This document shows positions 54,098 to 62,633 of a stretch of DNA of 64,000 nucleotides, piece by piece. The position numbers were made by a program, and so were the translations under genes. Location of the stretch: the NCBI GenBank assembly GCA_963759545.1, contig CAVXAB010000043.1:8476-72475 (forward strand), read 5' to 3'. This DNA is from Trebonia sp963759545 (lineage in GTDB: Bacteria > Actinomycetota > Actinomycetes > Streptosporangiales > Streptosporangiaceae). The number at the start of each line of letters is the position of its first letter. Position 1 is the stretch's first letter. The notes beneath the pieces were generated by a model, which made no database searches, was not told the DNA's origin, and saw nothing but the letters and a program-made list of their open reading frames with translations.

Positions 54098-54940
54098 TTA
54101 CTTGATGGCGCCGACGGTGACGCCGCGGGTCAGCGTCCGCTGGAAGATGAGGAAGAAGATGATGGTGGGGAACACCCCGAGCAGCGCCGCGCCGCTGGTG
54201 GTCAGCGGGTTCATGATGTGCTGGCCCTGCAGCGTGCCGAGCGCGACTGGCACGGTCTGGTTCTGGTTCGAGACCAGGAAGACCAGCGGCAGGAAGAACT
54301 CGTTCCAGGTCCAGATGAAGAAGAACACGAGCAGGACGCCGAGCGTGGGCCGGCTGACCGGCACCACCACCCGCCACAGGATGCGCGCCCGCCCCGCCCC
54401 GTCCATGCGCGCCGCCTCGAGCAGCTCGCTCGGGAAGGTGCTCAGCACCGAGGAAAGCAGGTACGTGCCGAACGCCGCCTGGATGACGGTGAAGATGATG
54501 ATGACGGAGAGCTGGGTGTCGTAGAGTCCGAACTCCTTCGCCAGGTCGTACAGCGGGTAGACGAGCCCCTCCTGCGGCAGGAAGTTCGCGATCAGGAACG
54601 CGCCGAGTATCCAGGTCCTGCCCTTCACCCGCCCGATGCCGAGGGCGTAGGCGTTCAGTATCGAGAGCAGCACCGCCAGGACGCAGACCGAGCCGCTGAT
54701 CAGGATGCTGTTCCACAGCGCACGGCCGAAGTCGGCGGTGTCCCAGAAGGTCTTGATCCCCCCGGTATAGAAGCCGTCGGGGAAGCTCAGCGGCCCGTGC
54801 GCGGAGTACTCCGCCGGCGGCTTGAACGCGTTCAGCGCGATCAGCGCGAACGGGATCAGGATGACCACGGCGACGACGACGAGCGCGGTCAGCGTGAGCC
54901 AGGCGGCCGGGCCCCGGCGGCGCGCGAGTACGGTGCTCAT
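54098..54940 (-). CDS. Carbohydrate ABC transporter permease, MalG type
   Basis: 280 residues with six membrane helices. The EAA loop is ELLEAARMDGAGRARILWRV, followed by PVSRPTLGVLLVFFFIWTWN, both typical of MalG-type subunits; the C-terminus FQRTLTRGVTVGAIK is also conserved. It forms the channel with the MalF-type protein, whose stop overlaps its start. No ATP-binding subunit is encoded here, so a shared MsiK-type ATPase elsewhere is likely, as in other actinomycetes. Confidence 0.92.
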   Translation of the reverse strand: MSTVLARRRGPAAWLTLTALVVVAVVILIPFALIALNAFKPPAEYSAHGPLSFPDGFYTGGIKTFWDTADFGRALWNSILISGSVCVLAVLLSILNAYALGIGRVKGRTWILGAFLIANFLPQEGLVYPLYDLAKEFGLYDTQLSVIIIFTVIQAAFGTYLLSSVLSTFPSELLEAARMDGAGRARILWRVVVPVSRPTLGVLLVFFFIWTWNEFFLPLVFLVSNQNQTVPVALGTLQGQHIMNPLTTSGAALLGVFPTIIFFLIFQRTLTRGVTVGAIK

Positions 54941-55929
54941 CCGGCGTGCCTGCGCTGGAGCCAGAGGAAGACCACGGACACCACCAGGATGATCAGCGTC
55001 ATCACGGTCGCGATCGCTGACCCGTAGCCGACGTCGAGGTTAGTGAAGAAGCTCTGGTACGAGTAGTAGGACGGGACCTGGGTCGCCACGCCTGGACCGC
55101 CGCCGGTCAGCGCGTATATCCAGCCGAACGCGCGCAGCGACGCGACCGTGCAGGTCAGCAGGACCACGTAGATCTCCGGCCTGATCTGCGGCACGGTCAC
55201 CCGCAGCAGCCGCTGCCGCCACGTGGCACCGTCGATCTCGGCCGCCTCGCCAAGCGCCGGGTCGGTCCGCTGCAGCGCCGCCATGAAGATCACTACCGGG
55301 TAGCCGAGCTGGAACCAGATCAGCACCGCCATCACGGTCAGCAGCGCGGTGTTCGGGTCACCGAGCAGGTCGTGCGCGAGGAAGCCAAGGCCGACGTCGC
55401 GGAGCGCGACGTTCAGCGCGCCGTACTGCGGATCGAGGATCCAGCCCCACACGATCGCGGCCACGATGATCGGCAGTACCTGCGGCAGGTAGATGCACGC
55501 GCGCAGCACGCTCGCCACCCGCGGGCTGAACCGCTTGGCGATCACGTCGAACAGGGCGGCGGCCACGAGCAGCCCGATCACGGCCGGGATGACCGCCATC
55601 GCCGCGACAAGCGCGAGGCTGTGCCACATCGACGCCCAGAACTCCGAGTCGTGCATGAGCTGCCGGTAGTTCGCGAGGCCGGCCCACTGCCTGGGCCCGA
55701 CGCCTGTCCAGTTGGTGAAGCTGGTGTACACGTTCATCACCAGCGGTATCGCGATCACGACGGTGAACAGGATCGTCGCGGGCAGCAGGTACGTCAGGTA
55801 GGCGGCGGACCGCGCGCCCGCGCCGGCGCCGGATCCGGCGCCGCGGGTCGCGGAGTCGCGGACCCGCGGGCCGGATCTCCGGCGCTGCGCCACTGCGGTC
55901 ACAGTGCTGGCCAGCACAGTGTCAGCCAA
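54937..55929 (-). CDS. Carbohydrate ABC transporter permease, MalF type
   Basis: 330 residues: a ~45-residue Arg/Gly-rich cytosolic N-terminus, then six membrane helices starting at LTYLLPATILFTVVIAIPLV. EAA loop: GEAAEIDGATWRQRLLRVTV then PQIRPEIYVVLL. The external loop NVYTSFTNWTGVGPRQWAGL is typical of MalF/UgpA-type permeases. It pairs with the MalG-type gene and the lipoprotein; its start overlaps the end of the binding-protein gene by eight bases. Confidence 0.92.
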   Translation of the reverse strand: MADTVLASTVTAVAQRRRSGPRVRDSATRGAGSGAGAGARSAAYLTYLLPATILFTVVIAIPLVMNVYTSFTNWTGVGPRQWAGLANYRQLMHDSEFWASMWHSLALVAAMAVIPAVIGLLVAAALFDVIAKRFSPRVASVLRACIYLPQVLPIIVAAIVWGWILDPQYGALNVALRDVGLGFLAHDLLGDPNTALLTVMAVLIWFQLGYPVVIFMAALQRTDPALGEAAEIDGATWRQRLLRVTVPQIRPEIYVVLLTCTVASLRAFGWIYALTGGGPGVATQVPSYYSYQSFFTNLDVGYGSAIATVMTLIILVVSVVFLWLQRRHAG

Positions 55930-57226
55930 GGCTGGAGACGTACTGGTCGTAGTTGGTCTGCAGCGTGCTGAGCACCTGACTCCCGGTCGCCCCGTTCATC
56001 AGGTCCTGGGTCTGCGCGAGCAGCGTGTTGTAGAAGCTGGGGGTTGGCCAGTCGGGGTAGTAGGCAAGGCCGTTGTCGCCCGCCAGCGTCTGGAAGTTCT
56101 GGATGAGCTGGACGTTGAGCGGGTTGGACACGCCGGCGGTGCTGGCCGTGACCGGTACCGCGCCGTTGTTGGCCAGCAGCTTCTGCACGTCGGGCTGGAG
56201 CGTGTCGTTGATGAAGTCGTAGGCGAGCTGCTTGTTCGCGGCGTTCTTCGGCACCACGAACAGGTTGCCGCCCGAGCCGGCGTTGAGCGTGTTGCCCGGC
56301 CACAGGAACGTGCCCCAGCTGAAGTTCTTGATCTCGCTCTCGAACGTGCCCGCCCACCAGCTGCCGGACATCAGCATCGGGTTCTTGCCTGTCTCGAAGT
56401 CGTTGCCCGCCTGGGTAGCGGTCAGGCCCACCGAGTCCTTGGCGATGTAGCCCTTGCTGACCCAGTCCTGGAACGTGTTCACGGCGTTGGTCCATGCCGC
56501 GTCGTGGAAGTTCACCGAGCCGGTGTACCTCTCGTAGTCCTGCACGTCCTTCTGGGTGGACTGGCTCAGCTCCATCTCGTACAGGTATTGCATCGCCATG
56601 TAGTCGTTGCCCGCGTTCGCGAACGGGGTGACCCCGGCCTTGGCGAACTTGGCCATCGCGGCCGTCAGCTGCGCCATCGTGGTGGGGACCTGGACGCCGT
56701 ACTTCGCGAACATGGCCTTGTTGTAGTAGACCGTCAGGTACTCGGCGTAGTCGGAGACGCCGTACCAGTCGCCTGAGCCCATCACGCCCTTGGGGTCATA
56801 CTTCGCGGTGACCTGCAGGTCGGGCCCGAGCAGCTTGTCCCAGCCGTACTTGGTCGCCTGCGCCGTGAGGTCGGTGAGCAGGCCCTGCTTGGACAGCAGC
56901 CCGGTGGTCGCGTCGCCCTTGTTGTACTCCATGACGTCGGGGACATCGGAGGAGTTGAGGATCATCGAGGCGTTCTGCTGCATCTGGTTGAAGCTCTTCA
57001 GTGAGAACTGCACCGTCACGCCGGGGTGCTGCTTCTTGAAGTCGGTGATGGCCTGGTCCCAGGCGATCTGGTAGGCGCTTCCCGGCCCCTCGTACCACCA
57101 GACCTTCAGTACCTTCGACGACGACGCGGTGCCGCCGCCACTGCTGCTGCTGCCGCCGCAGGCGGCCAGGCTGCCCGCCAGGGCTACCAGGGCCGCGATG
57201 AGCAGGCCCGCTGATTTTCTCGGCAT
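55922..57226 (-). CDS. Extracellular sugar-binding lipoprotein
   Basis: 434 residues; GAGAGG precedes ATG 57226. Signal peptide and lipobox: KSAGLLIAALVALAGSLAAC (Cys ~23), then a Ser/Gly linker. The mature domain KVLKVWWYEGPGSAYQIAWD and FKKQHPGVTVQFSLKSFNQM is family 1 solute-binding (MalE/UgpB cluster), with SGSWWAGTFESEIKNFSWGT near the hinge. It captures an oligosaccharide for the ABC permeases below. A LacI-type operator lies 34 bp upstream of the start. Confidence 0.93.
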   Translation of the reverse strand: MPRKSAGLLIAALVALAGSLAACGGSSSSGGGTASSSKVLKVWWYEGPGSAYQIAWDQAITDFKKQHPGVTVQFSLKSFNQMQQNASMILNSSDVPDVMEYNKGDATTGLLSKQGLLTDLTAQATKYGWDKLLGPDLQVTAKYDPKGVMGSGDWYGVSDYAEYLTVYYNKAMFAKYGVQVPTTMAQLTAAMAKFAKAGVTPFANAGNDYMAMQYLYEMELSQSTQKDVQDYERYTGSVNFHDAAWTNAVNTFQDWVSKGYIAKDSVGLTATQAGNDFETGKNPMLMSGSWWAGTFESEIKNFSWGTFLWPGNTLNAGSGGNLFVVPKNAANKQLAYDFINDTLQPDVQKLLANNGAVPVTASTAGVSNPLNVQLIQNFQTLAGDNGLAYYPDWPTPSFYNTLLAQTQDLMNGATGSQVLSTLQTNYDQYVSSLG

Positions 57227-57259
57227 GGGGATCCTCTCGAACGTGGAGGGACATCCAGT

Positions 57260-57271
57260 CGAAGCGCTTCG
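57260..57271. promoter_or_regulatory. LacI-type operator CGAAGCGCTTCG before the sugar ABC operon
   Basis: Perfect 12-bp palindrome within CCAGTCGAAGCGCTTCG, 34 bp upstream of the lipoprotein start. The same 17-mer occurs at 58464-58480 before the LacI gene. The GCGC centre is typical of LacI-family sites. Confidence 0.75.
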
Positions 57272-57329
57272 CTATGACGTGGAGACTAGGCCAGCGCAGC
57301 GAACGTTGCAAGAGTGTTAACCCAGTAAA

Positions 57330-58442
57330 TTAGGCTACGGAATCGCATCGACGATCGATGCTCGCCGACGGCCGTGCTTTGCCGACAGCGTGCCTGGCCG
57401 GGCGGGTGGTCAGCCGCGGTCCACCGGCCGACGCGCCGCCGGCCGCGGGCCCGGTGCTGCCGCGGACCCGCAGCGTCGGCGGGATCAGCACGACCTCGCC
57501 CGCGCCGCCGTCGGCCAGCCGGCCCATCAGCAGCTCGACGGCGCGGGCGCCAAGTTCGGCGGCGGGCAGGTTCACGGAGCTGAGCTGCGGCGATGTCTGC
57601 TCCGCGATCTGGTCGGGGCACACCGCGACGATCGACACGTCCTCGGGGACGATCCGGCCCGTGGTGCGCAGCAGGCTAAGCAGCGGCGGGATGACCGCCT
57701 CGTTCTGCACGATCAAGCCGGTGGTGCGCGGCCGCTCCTCAAGGATCCTGGCGAGCACGCCCGCCGCCGCCTCGTAGCTGCCGCCGCACGGCCGGTGCAC
57801 CAGGTTCATCCCGGCCTCGGCGGCGGCGGCACGTATCCCGTGCAGCGTCCGCTCGGCGAAGCCGATATGCCGCTGGTAGATGCCCGCTGCCTCGCCGATG
57901 AACGCCACCTCGCGGTGCCCGAGCCCGGCCAGGTGCTCGACGCACAGCCGGCCCGCCTGCGCGAAGTCGAGGTCGACGCAGTCAAGCCCGGCCGGGTCCG
58001 CGGGCACGCCGATGAGCACCGCGTCAACGCCGGTCTGCCTGACCATGGCGATGCGCTCGTCCTCCATGCCGACGTCGGTGAGTATCACCGCGTCAGCCCG
58101 CGCGCTCGTCGCGACCCGCCTGATCCCCTCTGGCCCCTCGTCGTTGGTCAGCAGCAGCACGTCGTAGCCGAAGCGCCTGGCCATCGTGGTCACCGCGATC
58201 GCGATGTCCATCATCACCGGCACGTACAGGTCCCTGCCGAGCGGGACGACGAGCGCGAGCACGTTCGACCTCGCGCTTGCCAGCGCCCGCGCGCCGGCGT
58301 GCGGCTGGTAGCCGAGCAGCTTGATGCTCTGCGCCACCCGCTCCCTGGTCTCCTCCGACACCGGGCGCTTGCCGCTGAGCACATAGGACACGGTGCTGGC
58401 CGCGACCCCAGCGTGCCGGGCCACGTCGGCAAGCGTCGCCAT
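57330..58442 (-). CDS. LacI family transcriptional regulator
   Basis: 370 residues from ATG 58442 with GGGAGG upstream. Helix-turn-helix MATLADVARHAGVAASTVSY and hinge GYQPHAGARALASARSNVLA, then a periplasmic-binding-like effector domain (VLALVVPLGRDLYVPVMMDI onward). The two matching operators, one before its own gene and one before the ABC operon, indicate that it controls both and is autoregulated. The ligand is probably a sugar related to the GH31 substrate. Confidence 0.92.
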   Translation of the reverse strand: MATLADVARHAGVAASTVSYVLSGKRPVSEETRERVAQSIKLLGYQPHAGARALASARSNVLALVVPLGRDLYVPVMMDIAIAVTTMARRFGYDVLLLTNDEGPEGIRRVATSARADAVILTDVGMEDERIAMVRQTGVDAVLIGVPADPAGLDCVDLDFAQAGRLCVEHLAGLGHREVAFIGEAAGIYQRHIGFAERTLHGIRAAAAEAGMNLVHRPCGGSYEAAAGVLARILEERPRTTGLIVQNEAVIPPLLSLLRTTGRIVPEDVSIVAVCPDQIAEQTSPQLSSVNLPAAELGARAVELLMGRLADGGAGEVVLIPPTLRVRGSTGPAAGGASAGGPRLTTRPARHAVGKARPSASIDRRCDSVA

Positions 58443-58468
58443 CCATACCTCCCGGTATTCCCACCAGT

Positions 58469-58480
58469 CGAAGCGCTTCG
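58469..58480. promoter_or_regulatory. LacI-type operator before the LacI gene (autoregulation)
   Basis: CGAAGCGCTTCG, flanked by CCAGT as at 57260, 27 bp upstream of the LacI start codon; position fits autorepression. Confidence 0.72.
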
Positions 58481-58623
58481 GCCAGGTTACGTTATCACCG
58501 CTGCCAGCTGAAGTAGCTCACGGCGTAGCATACGCCGTCGCCGGCGGCGCGACGCCTGGTCACACGCGCGCCTTGCCGGGACTCTGCGCGTGGCGCGGCT
58601 CAGCCGGGGCGGCGGGAACCCGG

Positions 58624-59607
58624 TCAGCGTCCTGGAGTCCCTGCCGCGGTGCGCGAGGCCTGGGCCGGGCCGTCGCGGCGCGCGCGGCGGGTATCGCGGA
58701 GGGACGCGGCGGCGGCCACGGCCAGCACGACGGTGATGAACGCGGGCGCCGACCAGGCGGGGAACTCCCAGACGTCGGCGAGCAGCAGCTTGACCGCGAC
58801 GGCCGCGAGGATGACGGCAAGCCCGGGCCGCAGGTAGCGGAGCCTGCCCGCCGCCCCGGCGAGCAGGAAGTACAGCGCCCGCATGCCGAGCAGCGCGAAC
58901 ACGTTGGACGTGTACACCACGAAGGGATCGGTCGTCACCGCGAGGATCGCCGGGATCGAGTCGACGGCGAAGATCACGTCGGTGGTCTCGACGACCACCA
59001 GGGCGAGCAGCAGCGGGGTGGCCAGCAGGCGGCCCCGCTGCTCGCCATGGACGTCGGCGCGCAGCATGAACCGCTGGCCGTGCAGCCGGTCGGTGACCGG
59101 CAGCCAGCGCCGCAGCCACCGCAGCACCCGTGACTGCTCCGGCGGGGCATGGGTGCCGCCGCGCAGCATGTTGAACGCGGCGAGGAGCAGCACGGCGCCG
59201 AAGACGTAGATGACCGGGTGGATGGCCTCAAGCAGCGTGATGCCGGCGGCGATGAACGCGGCCCGCATCACCAGCGCCCCGATGATGCCGAACATGAGCA
59301 CCCGGTGCTGGTAGCGCGCCGGGATCGCGAACGCGGCGAAGATGGCGGCGAACAGGAAGATGTTGTCGACCGACAGGCTCTTCTCGATCAGGTACCCCGC
59401 CAGGTAGGCCTGGGCGGTTGCCCCGCCCGCCCAGGCCCACACCAGGCCACCGAACCCGAGCCCGATGGCGATCCAGACGGCGCTCCAGGCGCCGGCCTCG
59501 CGCAGCGACACCTCATGGGCCTTGCGGTGCAGGACGAACACGTCAAGCGCCAGCATCGCGATCACGAAGGCGAGGAACGCGGCCCACGCCCATACCGGGA
59601 CAGTCAA
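58624..59607 (-). CDS. TerC/Alx family integral membrane protein
   Basis: 327 residues; TTG 59607 has GGCGGAGG upstream. Seven to nine membrane helices. Signature segments: LALDVFVLHRKAHEVSLREA, GYLIEKSLSVDNIFLFAAIF and VVETTDVIFAVDSIPAILAV, with the conserved membrane Asp residues. The family is tied to tellurite resistance, manganese efflux (Alx, MeeF-like) and metalation of exported proteins. No ter genes are nearby, so manganese homeostasis is the more likely role. Confidence 0.9.
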   Translation of the reverse strand: MTVPVWAWAAFLAFVIAMLALDVFVLHRKAHEVSLREAGAWSAVWIAIGLGFGGLVWAWAGGATAQAYLAGYLIEKSLSVDNIFLFAAIFAAFAIPARYQHRVLMFGIIGALVMRAAFIAAGITLLEAIHPVIYVFGAVLLLAAFNMLRGGTHAPPEQSRVLRWLRRWLPVTDRLHGQRFMLRADVHGEQRGRLLATPLLLALVVVETTDVIFAVDSIPAILAVTTDPFVVYTSNVFALLGMRALYFLLAGAAGRLRYLRPGLAVILAAVAVKLLLADVWEFPAWSAPAFITVVLAVAAAASLRDTRRARRDGPAQASRTAAGTPGR

Positions 59608-59641
59608 CGCTGGCCTCCGCCCCGCCGCAGGCCCCGGGGGG

Positions 59642-60146
59642 TCAGCGGGCCGCTTCCGTCTGCGGCAGCAGCCCGGCCTCGCTGAGCATGGACCGGGCGC
59701 GGTCGACGGTGCCCCCGCGCGCGATCAGGTCGTAGTGGGTCGCCACCAGCTGGCGCACGGAGCTGAAGTCGCGGCTGGCCCTTGGTGCTGGCGTGCGCCA
59801 CGTACCCGAAGGCGGCCCCCCACAGGACGCCGAGGGCGGCGCCGGTCGCGGCCACCGCGAGGAAGGAGTGCCCGGAGGTGAACAGCCCGATCAGTATCCC
59901 GAACAGCAGGCCTGCCCACAGGCCGCTCAGGGCGCCCGCGCCCGCGGCGCGGCCGCGCGTGAGCCGGCCCGTCACCCGTTCCACGAGCCGCAGCTCGGAT
60001 CCGACAATGTCGAGGTTCTCGACCGGGAAGCCGTCGTCGGAGAGCCGGTCGACCGCCCGCTGGGCGGTTTCGTAGTCGTCGAAGCGCGCCACGGTGTTCC
60101 ACGCAGCGCTGACCGGATCTAGCGGCCGCACCCTGCTTCCAAGCAT
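59642..60146 (-). CDS. General stress protein 17M-like membrane protein (one apparent frameshift)
   Basis: From ATG 60146 (GGGAAGGGAAG upstream): soluble part VARFDDYETAQRAVDRLSDD and FPVENLDIVGSELRLVERVT, then a Gly-rich double membrane hairpin (GAGALSGLWAGLLFGILIGL, FLAVAATGAALGVLWGAAFG). One extra base at ~59774 breaks the end; the adjacent frame gives RDFSSVRQLVATHYDLIARG and stops at 59642, for 167 residues. The ferredoxin-like start matches the YflT/GSP17M domain. Such proteins are common stress-induced membrane proteins of unknown mechanism. Confidence 0.75.
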
Positions 60147-60337
60147 TGCAGCTTCCCTTCCCTTCCCTGTTGTTCACGGAATCCAGGGTCGTCGGCGGCT
60201 GTGCAGGGGCGGTCGGCGCCGCGTGGAGATCCGGTGGAGACGGTCTCCATCTGGGCTGCACCAGCCGCACACCGGACCTCCCCGCCCGCGGGTCATTACT
60301 GAGGGGACTGTCGAGACATCAGACGCGAGGTGACGTG

Positions 60338-60661
60338 ATGGCATGGGTGGCGCTTGTTGCCGCCGGATTGTTCGAGACGGCATTCGCTGTGTGCCTGAAG
60401 CTGAGCGACGGCCTGCGGGTGCCTTGGCCCACGGTGGGCTTCGCGCTATCCGCGCTGACCAGCTTCGGGCTGCTGACCGTGGCGCTGCGCGACCTTGAGG
60501 TCGGTCCCGCCTACGCGGTATGGACCGGGATCGGCGCCGCCGGGGCGGCGTCGGTCGGCATGATCTTCCTCGGCGACGCGGTCTCGACGATGAAGCTCGT
60601 CTCGATCGCCCTGATCCTGGCCGGCGTGATCGGCCTGAACCTGTCCGGCGTTACCCCGTGA
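60338..60661 (+). CDS. SMR-family exporter, SugE/Gdx type
   Basis: 107 residues, four helices. MAWVALVAAGLFETAFAVCL holds the essential membrane Glu13; GPAYAVWTGIGAAGAASVGM is the signature of SugE/Gdx rather than EmrE proteins, and the end is LVSIALILAGVIGLNLSG. Gdx proteins export guanidinium coupled to protons, while some relatives export quaternary ammonium compounds. No known guanidine riboswitch is apparent to me in the 191-bp leader. Divergent from the stress protein gene, convergent with dedA. Confidence 0.88.
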   Translation: MAWVALVAAGLFETAFAVCLKLSDGLRVPWPTVGFALSALTSFGLLTVALRDLEVGPAYAVWTGIGAAGAASVGMIFLGDAVSTMKLVSIALILAGVIGLNLSGVTP

Positions 60662-61255
60662 CCGGCGGCGGGCGCGGGAGATGCCACGGCGGAGCACCTC
60701 GATCAGCGCGCTGATGGCGACCGAGGCGCCGAAGGCGATGACGAGCCCCGCCCAGGGGTTGTCCTCGAAGGCCTGGCCGCCGATGCGGCCGATGAAGAAC
60801 GCGTAGAGCGCCCAGATCACCGCGGCCACCGCGGTCGCGGCGGTGAACCGCCTGCGCGGGTACCCGGTGAGCCCGCAGGTGAGGGTGACGGCGGTGCGGC
60901 CGCCGGGGATGAACCGGCAGACGACGATGAGCTGCGTGCCGAACCGTTCGAGCGACCGCTCCGCCCACGCGCGCGCCCGCATGCCCTTCGGCGTGGCGAA
61001 GAACCTGCGCTGCACGGCGGGACCGAAGCGGCGGCCGAGCAGGTAGCAGAGGTTGTCGCCGATGAAGGCGCCCGCGGCCGCGCAGCCGATGAGCAGCGCG
61101 ATGCGCGGGTCGGTGCTCCCCGCGGTTGCCACCCCGAGTGCGATGATCGCGCTCTCACCCGGCAGCACGGGGAAGACCGCGTCGAGCGCCGGGATGACGA
61201 AGGCGATGAGGTACGAGAGCGCGGAATCGACCTGCAGGCTGGCCAGCGCACTCAT
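60651..61255 (-). CDS. DedA family membrane protein
   Basis: Starts at ATG 61255 in an ATGA overlap with the DksA-like gene. Features: AVFPVLPGESAIIALGVATA, GAFIGDNLCYLLGRRFGPAV, and RFIPGGRTAVTLTCGLTGYP, the conserved Gly/Arg motifs of DedA, with four to five membrane segments ending at EVLRRGISRA. In the written frame the ORF runs on another ~200 bases antisense to the exporter gene, which is unlikely; one base shift near 60665-60675 would end it at TAA 60651, and I annotate that end. Likely a phospholipid scramblase or flippase-type protein. Confidence 0.78.
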
Positions 61256-61632
61256 CGGAGCGCGGCCGGGACGCGCGCCGCGCCGGTGCCCGGCGGTACC
61301 GCGCCGAAGACGGTGTCGGAGCACCGGGCGCAGTACCGGCCCTCCGGCGCGGCGACGAGCAGCGTCTCGGTGATCGGGGCGCCGCACTGCTCACAGCGCC
61401 CGAAGACCCCCGCCGCCACCCGGCCGAGCGCGTCCTCGGTGTCGGCAAGCCGCTGACGCGCGGCGACGGCCCGGCGGAGCAGCCGGCGGGCGTCCCCGTC
61501 ATCAGTGCCGCCGGAGGCCGCACCGTGGTACGCCATGGACAGCTCCGTGACCTCCTGCAGCCGGATGCGCCAGCGCGCCTCAAGGATGGCCCGCCAACGC
61601 GGGGCGAACCGTCCGTCGTCTTCTCGTCGCAT
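61252..61632 (-). CDS. DksA/TraR C4-type zinc-finger protein
   Basis: 126 residues from ATG 61632, AGGAG upstream. A coiled-coil-like helical N-terminus (~25-80), then FGRCEQCGAPI and RYCARCSDT forming the four-Cys zinc finger of DksA/TraR proteins. DksA binds the RNA polymerase secondary channel in proteobacteria; actinobacterial homologues are shorter and less understood. Co-transcribed with dedA by a 4-base overlap. Confidence 0.87.
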   Translation of the reverse strand: MRREDDGRFAPRWRAILEARWRIRLQEVTELSMAYHGAASGGTDDGDARRLLRRAVAARQRLADTEDALGRVAAGVFGRCEQCGAPITETLLVAAPEGRYCARCSDTVFGAVPPGTGAARVPAALR

Positions 61633-61649
61633 TGCGCTCCTATGCTGGG

Positions 61650-61787
61650 TTAGCGGTCGTGCCCCCGCCTGCCGGACGGCGGCCGCTGCGCGGACCGGCG
61701 TGCACGGAGCAGGCGGGCGCACAGCACCACCAGGCAGATGGCGAAGATGATCCACGGCGCCAGCACGATGAGGTCGCTTCCGGTCAT
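61650..61787 (-). CDS. Small single-helix membrane protein
   Basis: 45 residues from ATG 61787 with AGGCAGGG upstream. MTGSDLIVLAPWIIFAICLV is followed by a basic cytosolic tail (LLRARRSAQRPPSGRRGHDR). One membrane helix with an external N-terminus. Located 17 bp before the DksA-like gene, so possibly in the same transcript. No family recognised. Confidence 0.5.
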   Translation of the reverse strand: MTGSDLIVLAPWIIFAICLVVLCARLLRARRSAQRPPSGRRGHDR

Positions 61788-61934
61788 CAGCCCTGCCTTA
61801 TGCTGCGGTGCAAGTGGTATCCCTGTGCTGTCCCAGTGCACCTCGGAAGAGTGCCTGCCCGGTGTAGTTGTCATGGTGACGGTGTGGAGGCGCGCGATGC
61901 GGCGGCGACGGCCCATGAAGGAAGGCAGGGCGTG

Positions 61935-62633
61935 ATGGCAGCGACGGTGCTGGTGGTCGAGGACGAGCGCAAGCTGCGGGACTTCGTCCGGTCCTACCTG
62001 GAGCGCGCCGGCTTCACGGTGCTGTCCACCGGCTCAGGCGCGGAAGCGATCACCATGGCGGCGGACGCCGCGCCTGACCTCGTTGTCCTGGACCTCGGCC
62101 TGCCCGACGTGCCCGGCGAGACCGTGGCCAGGGAACTGCGGGCGATGTCGCCGGTTCCCATCCTGATGCTGACGGCGAAGGCGGCAGAGGAGGACCGGAT
62201 ACGCGGGCTCGAACTCGGCGCGGACGACTACGTGACCAAGCCGTTCAGCCCGCGCGAGCTGGTCTTGCGGGTGCAGGCGATCTTGCGCCGCGGCGGGCCC
62301 GCCGCGGCGGCGCAGGGCGTCGCCAGCTACGGCGGCGGAGTCCTCGTGATCGACGAGCCGCGGCGGACCGTGACCGTGCGCGGCACGCAAGCCCAGCTCA
62401 CCCCCACGGAGTGGGGGATACTCGGCACGCTGGCGACGGTCCCTGGACGGGTCTACTCCCGCTTCGAGCTGATCAACAAGGTGCGGGGATACGAATTCGA
62501 GGGGTACGAGCGCACGGTCGACTCGCACGTGAAGAACCTGCGCCGCAAGATCGAGGACGACCAGGCAAACCCGGCCATCATCGTCACCGTGCTCGGCGGC
62601 GGCTACCGGCTCGGGCTGTCACGCGATGACTGA
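61935..62633 (+). CDS. OmpR/PhoB-type response regulator
   Basis: 232 residues from ATG 61935. Receiver: VLVVEDERKLRDFVRSYLER, phospho-acceptor Asp in LVVLDLGLPDVPG, Lys in GADDYVTKPFSPREL. C-terminal winged helix: LTPTEWGILGTLATVPGRVY, RTVDSHVKNLRRKIEDD. It overlaps the histidine kinase start by eight bases, so the pair is translated together. Targets unknown; the divergent DksA-like and small membrane protein genes are candidates. Confidence 0.93.
   Translation: MAATVLVVEDERKLRDFVRSYLERAGFTVLSTGSGAEAITMAADAAPDLVVLDLGLPDVPGETVARELRAMSPVPILMLTAKAAEEDRIRGLELGADDYVTKPFSPRELVLRVQAILRRGGPAAAAQGVASYGGGVLVIDEPRRTVTVRGTQAQLTPTEWGILGTLATVPGRVYSRFELINKVRGYEFEGYERTVDSHVKNLRRKIEDDQANPAIIVTVLGGGYRLGLSRDD

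Noticed and set aside
60147..60337. Guanidine-II or -III riboswitch before the SMR exporter
   Set aside because: No pair of ACGR-loop hairpins and no class-III pseudoknot pattern was recognised.
60446..60650. C-terminal extension of the DedA protein antisense to the exporter gene
   Set aside because: The extra ~70 residues are low complexity and lie entirely opposite a well-supported gene; a one-base shift gives a normal end.
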